NCBI GenBank assembly: GCA_024734555.1
Contig: JANPWX010000548.1
Coordinates: 928,704 to 992,703, forward strand
DNA from: Trochalopteron elliotii
Taxonomy: Eukaryota; Chordata; Aves; Passeriformes; Leiothrichidae
DNA: 64,000 bases
Reading direction: 5' to 3'
The translations under genes and the position numbers were made by a program. Each line of letters begins with the position of its first letter. Within the stretch, counting starts at the first letter, position 1. This document shows, in pieces, positions 53,701-64,000 of this stretch. Below the pieces are notes generated by a model that saw only the letters and a list, made by a program, of their open reading frames with translations, searched no databases and was not told where the DNA came from.

Positions 53701-54803
53701 AATTCCCCTTGCTCTCAAGCTGGATGGGAGAGTGGCTGAACCCCAAAACCAACTCCCTGTTCCCACTGCAGCTCTCCAAAATCACAATTAGGGAACCCTG
53801 AAATATTTGAGTGGGGCAAACAAAACCTGGCAGGGTGATTTTAGCAGGAAAAAAATCGAGCAAAACAAAACCAGATTTGGTTTGTTGGTCCTTTGCCAAA
53901 GCTCTGCTGCTGCAGAGAGCAGGATTGTACAGGAGACCTGGGAGAGAGCAGATGCCTCCTGATAGCAGCATCTGATGTCACACTGGTGTGAGGGACAAAG
54001 CCAAGCTTTGCTGAGATCAGTGTGCCCTGAGAGGGATATTTAATTATTTGCTGTCACATTTCCTAATGGCAGTTAGGAGCTCTTCAGAGATTCTGTCTCT
54101 TTTAGGGCCTTTGTTCCCAAGGGAATAGAGATTATCCCATCCTCTGAGGAAGGTGATTGTCTAATGCAAAAAAAAAAAAATAAAAATAGGGGAAATTTAG
54201 GAGATACAAAAATTAAAATCGCGACTAGGGAAGTGTTTTGATTCAGCAATAAAAGCAAAGCAAAACAGACATCACCCTGAAAGAACAAAATCACACAGGA
54301 AGAGATTGGATTCTACTGAGCTTAACCCTGAAAGATGCTGTCCCTTTATGATTAAATTTGCTATGAATGACTCACCCACAAGCTAATGTGAAATGTACTC
54401 CTCAACTGCTTCTCCCAGCAGTTCAGGGTGGAAAAGCAAGTCCCAAATAAAAATTACAAGGCAAAAATAAAAACCCAACCACGCTATCTCCCATTTCTCA
54501 TCACCAAGATGCCTCACAAAAGAAAATACAAGGATTGAAAGCATTTTAACCTGTGAAATATGAAAGGCAATTCATGCAATGGAGGAATACCTCAGCCTTT
54601 TAGCTGGGAACAGTCCTTGCATGGGTGCTTGGTTAATAGCTATCATGCAAAAAACAATTAGTCATTCAAGCAATTAAGAAGGTAAGTATCTCCTAAAAAG
54701 GTTTTGAGCTTTCCAAGCCCTAAATGCAACTGCTATAAACCTAGACTGTTCCTGAGTGTAATTTCCTTGTTGTATTGCCTCTCCTGAAGAGATCCATTGT
54801 GTC

Positions 54804-54950
54804 TCATGTGTTGTAAATTCTTGATGCTCTTTTAGCTGCAGTCTGAGCCTCTGGTGAGTTCTCCTCTTGCTCCTCAGTCTTCTTATGGTTTAGGAATATG
54901 TCTGACTTCAGGAAGCGGCTGTAGCTGTCATATTTCATGAGATTGAATAT
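54804..54950 (-). CDS. RGS10: RGS10 terminal coding exon
   Basis: Follows the acceptor cttcccag and encodes [36 protein letters not shown] and [12 protein letters not shown], with a TGA stop at 54806-54804. The length (48 residues) equals the human exon. The 3' UTR continues to lower coordinates; a reverse-complement ATTAAA at 54039-54044 is one possible, unproven polyadenylation signal. Confidence 0.97.
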   Translation of the reverse strand: MFNLMKYDSYSRFLKSDIFLNHKKTEEQEENSPEAQTAAKRASRIYNT

Positions 54951-57900
54951 CTGGGAAGAGTGGGGAAAGAGCACAAAGCAAATGACCTCAGTAAAATGAG
55001 ATTTCAAATGAGAAGGATGCATTAATTCCAATGTGCTTTCATTCTGTTTGTACTAGAGCATTATTCCAGAGCAGGACATTTAAAGAAAATACACTTCCAG
55101 CTCTCCAAGGGGCAGCAGGTAGAAAACAGTGCTGTGGGTTCCATGGTGGCTGCTTGGCAATAACACCCACATTAGTTTAAAAATGAAGTATTAGTATTCA
55201 CAATAGCCAACTTTGCACTGAAGGTGAGAGGTGCCATGCCTTGGTCAGTGAGGAGGATGATCAGATCCTCCTGGCAGGGTGTCTGCAAGGCATTCAGGGA
55301 GACAAAGCAGAGCTGTGAAGGAAGAGATGCACCTTTTATGCACCTTTCTGACTCCTGAATGCTGCAGGGTAACTCAGGCAGAGCACTGGATAACTAAGGA
55401 AAGCCTCGAATAATTTCTGAAATAAAATATAATTTACATAAATACTGAAACAACTGGTTCAGTCAATTAAACCTATGCCAATCCTCCCATCCTTTCTAGA
55501 CCAAATGCCAAGACTGGTCTCAGGCCAGATGAGAAATGTTGCAGGAACCTGCCACAAAGAGCTGACCTGGTACAGATATGTTTTGCCAGTAGAAGTGTGG
55601 GTTTAAATTGCTGCTGGATTAAATTTGAGTAATTACACTTTTCACTAGGCCAAGAGCTGCTCACAGCCAGCATGGAAACATGAAGTACAGCTTTTTTCTC
55701 CCAGGGCTTGAGTTCAGGCTCATCCCTCAGCATAACTGCTGCTCTTCTATTTATATCCACTGCAGACAAAAAAATCCAAAAACCTACAACTCTTTTGGAG
55801 TTTTCTGAAAACAAAAGGGTTGGGAGAGGAGCCTGGAATCTGTTCAGGTGTCAAGGTCAGGACTATATTTTGCTTGTTCTTGAAACAGAGGAGAAGGGGA
55901 AAAAAGTAAACTTCAAAACTATAATTGAGGCAAAACCAAAGCCTCACCCTCAGTATGTTATTTCACTGGTGGAGCCTCTCTGAGTCATGTTTCTTATGAT
56001 ACTCAGAATAACTAAATTTCCAAGACAAATTTCTGGATTCTGACCTGCAGATGTAGCTACCCCATATGTGGATAACTCATCTTTACCTTTACAGGCTTCA
56101 CTTCTAACTGATAGTACAGATAATGTATACAGATAATGTATCTTCTAACAGATAGTCAGATAATACAACTCTTTGCTAGGAGGAAAAAAACAATCTCAAA
56201 CTTCTTTTTCATTTCACATCCTCGAGGAACTTGGACAGATACAGGCAAACACCTAAAACTTGACTGTTCTTGTCTGTGCGTTTGCTGAAACAGCTCCCTT
56301 ACAAGTAAATTACATGGTGGGTTTTACTAACCACTATTTGTTTACATATTTAAATATTTAAGTTCCTGTCTAAAACTGTGGAAATATTATTCTTTAAGCT
56401 ACATATTGGAATATGGAAAAAAACCCCACCAAAACAGCCACTCTATGTAGAGCCTGATCTTCAGGGTCTGAACTCTTCCTGAGTTAAGCAAAGTCAATTT
56501 ACACCTCCTGGCACTGGCTAACTGCAACATAATTAAATTTATCCAACCAGCTCAAGGGAAAAAAGTTGTAAGGGAGACATTTCCTGTTAAAATGTCATGC
56601 CTGTGTTAAGAACTTAGACCCCTCTTGTTCCTGGTATCACTTAAAGCATCTCCCAGAGTGAAAGAGCATTGAAGATCAAAATCTTCTGCAGTCTGGTCAG
56701 CCAAATACACAGAGCAGAGTTCATAATCACGTGCCAAGGCAAAATCCTCTTTCCCCCTCCCTCCCTCCCTCCTCTCAGTGCCTCTGAGGAGCAGGAACAT
56801 TTACTCCACAAGTATTGTGAAGCACATGGAATTCTCTGAGCCACTCTAACACTTCATTCAGCACAAACAAATGGCCTGGGGGCACTCAGGGCCTCCCCAT
56901 GAGCACCAGCCCACACCCCACCAGCGTCCCCAGTTACAGCAGGAGCTCTCTGGAGAACTGCAGCTCTTGTTCCCAGCACTGCTGTACACCAGTGGCCTCC
57001 CAGCTCTGCCTTTTGCTACTTCAGGCCCACAGAGCCAGCAGTGGTTAACACTGCTCTTCAGAGAACAAATTACACCACTCCTCATAGCTTTATAAGGATT
57101 GAAAACTGGAGAAGACCATAACTCTTCTGAGCCATTATCTAACAGCAATAAACAGTAGCTTCAAGCACTGGAAACTTGCAATGACCCATAAATGCTCTGC
57201 ATTTGTTTTTAAAAGCTCACAGGATTTCTTCCCACACTAGTGGGATTTCTCTGCCACTGGTCCAGTGTGATCCCAGTTCAGGTATTACTAATCCTTGGCT
57301 CTCCATGTGCATGTCATTTATAAAATAGCAGATATTTTAACTCCAGTATTCTCTCCAGCTTCACTCTTACAGTCACTCACCCTGAACTGCAGTGCTTAGA
57401 TCTATCAGAACCATTTCATTCCCTTCCCCCAAGTCAGAACTTTTTCCTCTAAAAACTCTGTCTCTTCACATGGAAATTAGATTTCAGTTTAGACATTTCT
57501 ACTGTCTTGGAATCTGCCTGAAAAACACAGCAGAGCCTTTGCTCCTCAGACCCCTCCAAGTGACCCAGCCAGTGCCCAGCCAATGTGTTCAACACCTGAT
57601 TGAAATGGGCAGAAAATACATTTTAAATCACTGTGCTGTTTCTCCACAAAAGGAAAGAGCCAAATGGAAAATACAGGTAGTCCTGAGGATGGTACAGGAA
57701 TTAAAAATAGTACTGCAAGTGCTGGAAAGCTGCAGATAAGAATGACTCACTTCATAACTTATGCTTTGAAATCAGCTAAATATCAAGAAAATTTACCACC
57801 TAAAGTCATGCCTGCAAAATTTCTGATTTCTACCAGACCTCCCAAGTTCTTGAGGGAAAGGCAAAGCAGAGACGAACTCTTTTAAGTCTTACATGTTGCA

Positions 57901-58497
57901 GAAGAGGAGGGTTTTCAGAAAATTGTGTTATATTCATATCAACATAAATACCAAAGCAGAGTAAAATGAAGAAATTTGAGCTCTCAAGGAAACCAGTGGC
58001 AACTACAGAAACAAACATCAGCAATGACTCAGAACAAGTGAATACACAGGAAAACAAAGGCACTGAGTTAGTCAGGGTGATTCTCAAGCTACCCACGCAG
58101 GAACCCAGGAGAAAACTCCATCCAGTTTTCCAGGAAAGTCCTGAGTTGGAATTAGAATGATTGTATTGAGTCTCTCTTAATTAATTGGTTGTAGTGAGCT
58201 GGAATATCTCAGAGCAACTGCATTAATATCCCCAACATGAAAGCAACCTAACTCTGTGCTTACCTGTCCAACACATCCCATGGCTAGAAAGCAGAGTCCA
58301 CTAAAACCAGACAAAAATGAATGAGATTGTGTTACTGAAGTAAATAACTTTACCTGGTCCTGGAGCTTCTGAAACATGAGAGGGTGAGGTGTCTCCAGGA
58401 TGGTCTCACTCAAACGGGACTGCCCTTCAACATTGACTTGGGAGGAAGCTTTACTGGACAGGAAAGTCATGTAAATCTCTTTAGCTTTTTCCTGCAT
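54804..58497 (-). CDS. RGS10: RGS10, regulator of G-protein signaling 10 (last two coding exons, partial gene)
   Basis: RGS10 is a small GTPase-activating protein for Gi-class alpha subunits. Two exons join in phase 0 to give 96 residues that align gap-free with human RGS10 from [20 protein letters not shown] to the C-terminal ASRIYNT. They cover the second half of the RGS box ([20 protein letters not shown]) and the acidic-then-basic tail. The tail keeps KRAS, the known protein kinase A site (Ser168 of the short human form). The exon encoding ENVLFWLACEDF was searched for by eye between 58498 and 64000 and not found, so the first exons lie to the right. The gene converges on GRK5, as in mammals. 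Loss of function is not indicated. Confidence 0.97.
54951..58353. other. RGS10 intron, 3.4 kb
   Basis: Between the last two RGS10 exons. It contains short AGATAATGTAT-type repeats near 56110-56170 and a CT-rich run at 56750-56780. No nested gene was recognised. Confidence 0.75.
58354..58497 (-). CDS. RGS10: RGS10 penultimate coding exon
   Basis: On the - strand it follows the acceptor cttttgcag and ends CAG before gtaaag. Its 144 nt encode exactly 48 residues from [12 protein letters not shown] to MFQKLQDQ. Substitutions relative to human include SET for NEK before ILE. It forms RGS-box helices in the second half of the domain, including residues that contact the G alpha switch regions. Confidence 0.97.
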
Positions 58498-61400
58498 CTG
58501 CAAAAGAGTTAAAGATTCTTTAAAGGATTCTTTGCTGTGGGAATGTTCTCTGTATGGTGTTTATCTCACTTGTGTATGCTCATTTGTACTGGAAGAGGAA
58601 CACCCCTGCAGGCCAAAAGCTACACTGATATCAGTGAAAGCTGCCAGAATTCAGCTTGTAGGTTACAGCAGGTTGGGATGATTGAATCTCAGCAGTAAAA
58701 TTGGATTTTTGAGCAGTAAGCAGGTTATAGTCTCAGCAGCCAGTGTGAAACTGCTCAGCATCATCATCTACACCTTGTCTTTGCTTTCGAGACAAATGTA
58801 TTTCCTAACACATCATCAGCATAAGCAAAACACCAGAGGAAGAAAAGCTGGGAACTGACTACAAGGGAAAATGCAGTGAAGTTAGTGTATAACCCATGCT
58901 ACTGCCAGATAACATTGTCACACCACACACTTTGTCTTAACCATTACCTCAGAGCAGCTCACCTACAACACCCACTCCATGATTAAAGAAAACACCAACA
59001 GCTTGGCCAATTGGCAAAGATAAGACTCTCGACAGCCTCTGAGAGTTGATAAATCAGGGCATGAACTGCATGAAGCTGTTTGTTGGTGTTTGCTCTGATT
59101 TCAGAGCTCTTCCCTTGTCACACCAGTAACAGCAATAACATCTTGACCCCACCAGCATCTTTAAGCTTCAAAGCAGAGAGTGGCCACAACCCCCTGAAGT
59201 TCAGTGAAAGGCCCCTCAACCAGATGGTTGGATGAGAGGAAGCCAGAGCGGGAGAAGAGAACCAAGCCAGGCAAGAGCCAAGCCCCCTGCTGCAATCTGA
59301 ATTCTGCATGCTGGAAACATCCCAGCAGCAGCTGCTCTGAGCCATCCCCAGCCCTGGGCACTCACCAGGGTCCCCAGGGCACCTCTAATGAGCAACCACA
59401 GCTCCAGAGCAGCACCAGCTAAAGGGCTGTGCCTTTGATGGGAATAGGGCTTGGAGAAGGAAACATTCAAATCCTGCCCATGAAGGAGTCTCAGAATTAC
59501 TTCCATGTTTTACATCTGAGGTACATTTACATTTGGGGGTAATTAGAAGAAAAGAGCTGCATGTGTTTGGGCATTCAGGAGGCCTAAAGAGTTGGGGCTC
59601 TCTCACTGCTGAAGGGGACACCCATTCTCTAGTATTCCTTTTTAAAACTCATTATTCATCTGGTGGGTAGAACATTACGTGTCAAGTGCATCAGGTCACA
59701 ATGAACTGTTTTTAACAATTTCCAACGTGCTTCACAGCTCAGGGAGGACTGGGTCAGCCACTTCTGTTCTAAATGAGCAATTAATCCAAGGGATCAAAGG
59801 TGTGATTGCTGTAAGTGGCAAAGTTAATGTCCTAATGCAGGCACAGTAAAGGGGCCTTCAGCTATTATTGCAAGAGCAATTGTATTGCCAGTCCCACCTA
59901 AAAGACTTTTAAACCCACTGTCCAATTTCAACCATACTTGAGAGAGGGGCAAAGGACTGAGGAGAAAAAAAATTACCCTCCTGCTGAGTCAATGGAAAAT
60001 CAGCAAGAGAAAAGAAAGGGAGAGGAAAAGCAGCACAAGCACCAAGGGAAAAGCTGCACTATGTGCTCAAAAGTTATCTGCTCTGAACTGCCAGAATGTT
60101 CTTTGCTGCTGGCTAATCAAGGCAGATGTAGCTCCCCACCAGCCCCAGCACAGGGTGCTGCTTGCCCAAGGACACAGAAGCAAGCTGGGCACTGCAGAGA
60201 AAGAGCAGAGGGAGGCTTGAGAGGGAACACAAAACTAGAAGTAACTGTGAGGAAGTTTAAAGAGCATGGAGAGAGGAACAACAGGACTGTGTGGGAGGCT
60301 GGTGAAACAGGGAGTCTCTTTGGATTTTGTGAGGAAGAATAACAAAGAAAGGAAGTGAAAGAGCTGTGGCAGGGAGAGGAGGCCATTGCAGAGACACAGA
60401 GGACCTGGCTTTATAGCAGTGGGGAAATGTGGAAATGCACAGCTGAACCTTACAGGTTCTGCTGCAAATAGAACTGTTCTGCTATGTCTATGCTTCGGTA
60501 GTACAGCAGCTGATTAACTACAGCCTATAATTTGCTTTAAAAAGAAAGAACAGTTAAAGCTGCCAGTGTGCTCATACACCCCCCAAATGTCACTCAGGCA
60601 GAGCCGGGTTCAGGTGGAGGAGGCAGAGATTGTCCCTGTTCACTCGGTGCCATTCTCTGCTCTGCATCAGCCTGAAACCAAAGCCTCAGCACAGGGGACT
60701 CTGGAACTGAAACAGCTCTTACACTGGGATCTTGTTCACAGGTGGTTATTAAAGGATTTCTGGCAGTCCCCAGACCCATCTGTGTGCTGTCCCCAGTGTC
60801 TGTGCCAGATTCCCATTTGGAGTCCGAAGTGCTGTCTGCAGCAACCCCCCCTCGTTATTTCAAGTGGATACAATATTCTTTCCCACTTCCTTTCCTAAGG
60901 TCAAACTCAGCTCCCAAGCATGTGTGGCTCCCAAATGAGGTGAATGGGACCCCCAGATGCTCACCAGACCAGGCTTCCAGCACTCAGCAGCTGTGCAGCA
61001 TTACCCAGCCCTGCTAAACCCTTCCTACATTCCACATGGGAAGGAGCAGAAGAAACTCCTGAATGTACAGGACTTTGTTCTGGAATCATTCATTACAAAA
61101 CTTCAACGTGGACATTTTGGTGTGTTTTAGCAATAACTGAAAATATTCCCTGTTGCTGGAAGCATTTATGACAATCTGCAATTTATTTTTGCAGCTCAGC
61201 TGCAAGAGCAGAAGCATTTAAACCCTGGGAAGCAGCACGACTGACATGTTGTTTATTTCATTAACAGTCACAAATGCAACAACATATGACTAACTCCAAC
61301 AAAATATTTAAAGTTAAATTTTATTCCCTTATCCCCACCACTCCCATTTCAGTAATTAAATACATGCCCCAACATGAGGGCCACATGGGTGGCAGCAGAG

Positions 61401-63400
61401 CTCACTGCCACGAGTGGACTTGACCCAATTGCTTTCTCAATCTTTACTAAATATTAAATTCGTATTTTGACTTCAATTTTAAAGGAATATCCTGGGGTTT
61501 TTTTGATTTTTTTTTTTGAGCTACAGAGATGTGTCTTGAGCTGAGGGGGAAGTTGAGGGGCTGAACCCAGCCCATCTAAAACCTGCCTAGACCAGCAATG
61601 CAGCCTGCCTGCTGCCTCACTCTGCAGCTGCCAAAAATCTCCCCTGCTCCCTGAATCACCCACTCTGATGGAACAGCAGCCTGTACAAAACCAAACACTG
61701 CCCCAGGCTGGCAGAGAAAGGATGAAAAAAAACAACAAATATCCTAGGCACAATGGGTGCTTAACCCACTGCTCATGTGGTGACCTTCAGGCAAGTATGA
61801 ACTGACAAGCAGAAGCCCATGCCAGCACTCTTATGTCAAGTAGTGAAAAGTTTATCTCATCCTTTAGAAAGAGAGGAGAAAAACATCCCATTCATACAAT
61901 CCTGGAATGGTTGGGTTTGAAATTACTTTAAAGGTCAGCTACTTGCAACCCCCTGCAAGGACAGGGGACATCTTCAACTAGATGAGATTGCTCAGAGCCC
62001 CATCCAGCCTGGCACTGAATGTTCCCAAGGATGGGGCATTGATCATCTCTCTGGGTGCCAGTGTGTCACCATCCTCACAGAAAAGAATTTCTTCCTTATA
62101 CCAAATCTATGTCAGTTTGTTCTGTCACCCCATCTCTTGTCCCAAGTCCCTCTCCAGCTCTCTTGGAGCCCCTTTAGGCACTGGAAAGTCTCCCTGGAGC
62201 CTTCTTTCCCCCAGGCTGAACACCCCCAGCTCTCCCAGCCTGGCTCTAGTGCAGAGCTACTTCAGCCCTTGGAGCATCTCCTTGGCCTCCCCTGGACTCA
62301 CTCCAATCTGGGTTAAATTGATATCAGCTTCATCTGACCAAGGGTCTCAGTGTCCATGAGCTAATCTGTGTGGGAAACCAGTTTTAAGGAGAAGCCAATT
62401 ACAAAACAAGTAGAAAAACTGTTTTTAGAAGACTGTGCTCACAACAGAGAGATGCAAAGGGATTTCTGCAAGAGTCACTTTCAGAAGAAAAATCCACGCT
62501 TCACACTACCATAAACACTGGAAAGATTTCTATTTTTAGTGCTTTTCCTAGCTTTGTAAATTATCTAAACAAAACCACCCATAAGCAGTAGCTACAAAAA
62601 TTTACTCTAAGTCTGTGCCATTCTAAAGCACATTTATTCAGCCAGTTATAATAATTTGGGCAACACCAGACTCCAGGCTGACCATACTGTGAAATGACTG
62701 GTACTGAATAATTAACCTAAATAAAACCTAGTTAAGTCTCTGTCCATTCATTTGGCAATTCACTGAAGGATTCACCAAGCTCCTATCCCTGTACATTACT
62801 TTAACATTTTCTGTACTGGCATCCTAAATTAGCAACCCTAAATCAGCTAAAAATATGGAAATTATTTAGCAAGGAAAAATATGATTATTATCCCACTGAA
62901 AACATGGGACTTTACAGAAAAGTTGACTGACTGGTTGCTCTTTCCTCAAGACTTTCTGTATTCGTGGGCCTTAATGAGGGAGGGAAGCAGCTGAATACAC
63001 AAAACTGGAATTACTAAATGTTACAAAGTTCACAGTGAAATTGAACTTGCAAAAAATAGTATTGTTGTGTTTTTATGGATTTATCAATACCCAAAAAACA
63101 CTCACAGCTAAACCCAGCAAATTGTTTTGAGGGGATTTTTTTTTTTTAGTGCAAAACACAGGATATTTACAGAAAATAGACTCCCCTACCCAAAATACAT
63201 TGTTTGGAAAGACAGGGAAATTTTTTGTTGTTGTTGGGAAACTCTTTCAGCTGACAATATTTGACTGACCTTAGGAGAGAAACCTTGCAGTCTGGGCACA
63301 GCTCTCTTACACCTGCACTTCAGAACACCTCTCCTAGCCCAGCTCTCCCTGAGATCTGATTCCTATTCCTTGGCATTTCTGACATTCCTCCAAGCACATA
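58498..63400. other. RGS10 intron (partial), up to the CR1 at the right edge
   Basis: No RGS10 exon was found here. It holds a CR1 fragment at about 61890-62315 and T runs at 61497-61518 and 63140-63150. Purine-rich frames at 59938-60342 do not look like genes. Confidence 0.65.
61890..62315 (-). mobile_element. CR1 LINE 3' portion
   Basis: Reverse-complement CR1 words run in order: caatcctggaatggttgggt, ggggacatcttcaactagat, catccagcctggcactgaat, atcctcacagaaaagaattt, agtccctctccagctctctt and ttggagcatctccttggcct. About 425 bp of one 3' end, diverged. Confidence 0.9.
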
Positions 63401-63419
63401 TAATCCCACAGCACACTCC

Positions 63420-64000
63420 TGGAAAAGCTGGCAGCCCGTGGCTTGGACAGGAGCACTCTTTGCTGGGTTCAGAACTGGCTGCATGGCCCAGGGAATGGTA
63501 GTGGAGGTTCTGCATCCAGCTGGTGGCCAGGCACCAGTGGTGTCCCTCAGGGCTCTGTGCTGGGGCCAGCTCTGTTCAATATTTTCATTGATGACATGGA
63601 TGAGGGTATTGAGACTTTCATTGGTAAATTTACAGACAACACTAAGCTGGGTGCATGTGTTGATCTGTAGGAAGGTAGGAGGGCTCTGCAGAGAGATCTG
63701 GAATGGTTGGATGGATGGGCAGAGTGCAATAAAATGACATTTAATAAGTCCAAGTGCTGGGTCCTGCATTTTGGCCACAGGAACCCCCTGCAGAGCTCTA
63801 GGCTGGGGATGGTGTGGCTGGACAGTGCCCAGGAGGAAAGGGACCTGGGGATGCTGGTGACAGCAGCTGGACAGGAGCCAGCAGAGTGCTCTGGTAGCCA
63901 GGAGGGCCAATGGCTCCTGGCCTGGATCAGGAATGGTGTGGCCAGCAGGAGCAGGGAGGTCATTCTGCCCCTGTCCTGGGCACTGGTGAGGCCACACCTC
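63420..64000 (+). mobile_element. CR1 LINE, reverse transcriptase region, decayed, continues past window
   Basis: The frame from 63443 reads [18 protein letters not shown] and [11 protein letters not shown], the CR1 reverse transcriptase block. The usual FADDTKLGG motif appears as FTDNTKLG, so a catalytic aspartate is replaced, and a TAG follows at about 63668. Beyond it, in another frame, come NKSKCWVLHFGHRNPLQ, DLGMLVTAAGQ and REVILPLSWALVRPHL, standard CR1 downstream words. It is a dead, 5'-truncated copy. Confidence 0.95.

Larger units (their letters stand above)
40680..54500. other. Intergenic interval between the candidate gene and RGS10
   Basis: No gene was recognised. Contents seen: a T run at 41725-41742, a short tandem at 44437-44490, opposed CR1 pieces around 45.6-46.2 kb, A runs near 46649 and 51251, a possible LTR fragment near 50.6 kb, and a CpG-bearing block at 49.9-50.2 kb. 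Long frames here lack coding features. Confidence 0.55.

Noticed and set aside
59938..60342. 134-codon purine-rich + strand frame (MREGQRTEEKKNYPP)
   Set aside because: Low-complexity Lys/Glu-rich sequence from A/G-rich DNA inside an RGS10 intron on the opposite strand, with no homology recognised.
58498..64000. Search for the upstream RGS10 exon encoding ENVLFWLACEDF
   Set aside because: No matching - strand sequence was seen by eye. The intron is taken to extend beyond the window, although a diverged exon could have been missed.

Overview
The window is vertebrate nuclear DNA, almost certainly from a bird. It has small GT-AG exons in long introns. The only abundant dispersed repeat is the avian/reptilian CR1 LINE, in both orientations, and the two recognisable genes form a known vertebrate gene pair. 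The avian call rests on the CR1 copies; I see no Alu, L1 or B elements. The species cannot be read from the sequence, although an LTR-like fragment near 50.6 kb would suit a songbird.

Layout. (1) Positions 320-27421, + strand: the last twelve coding exons of GRK5 (G protein-coupled receptor kinase 5). They encode 477 residues that match human GRK5 114-590 without a gap, as judged from memory, and all splice phases join correctly. Upstream exons lie before the window. The large intron at 14.7-23.0 kb carries a CTG repeat, a minisatellite of about 24 copies of a 20-bp unit, a CpG-rich block, a broken CR1 and a duplicated segment of about 135 bp. (2) Positions 27422 to about 28.1 kb: GRK5 3' UTR. 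(3) Positions 28.1-37.7 kb: no gene recognised. (4) Positions 37731-40432, - strand: a candidate gene that I do not recognise. It has two exons joined in phase, a signal-peptide-like start, 16 cysteines after the leader split evenly between the exons, strong G/C third-position bias in the last exon, and a TATA-like box upstream. This is the most likely undescribed item. (5) Positions 40.4-54.5 kb: no recognised gene; CR1 pieces, simple repeats, a possible LTR and CpG-rich blocks. (6) Positions 54804-58497, - strand: the last two coding exons of RGS10, giving the second half of the RGS box and the C-terminal tail. The 5' exons lie beyond the right edge. (7) Positions 63.4-64.0 kb: a decayed CR1 reverse transcriptase on the + strand running off the end.

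How the genes relate. GRK5 phosphorylates active G protein-coupled receptors and RGS10 speeds GTP hydrolysis on Gi-class alpha subunits, so both dampen receptor signalling. They are convergent here, as in human 10q26. The unknown gene sits between their 3' ends and points the same way as RGS10. Nothing in the sequence shows that it shares their function.

Limits: all family matches come from memory and visible motifs; no alignment, splice scoring or database search was run. Repeat boundaries are approximate.
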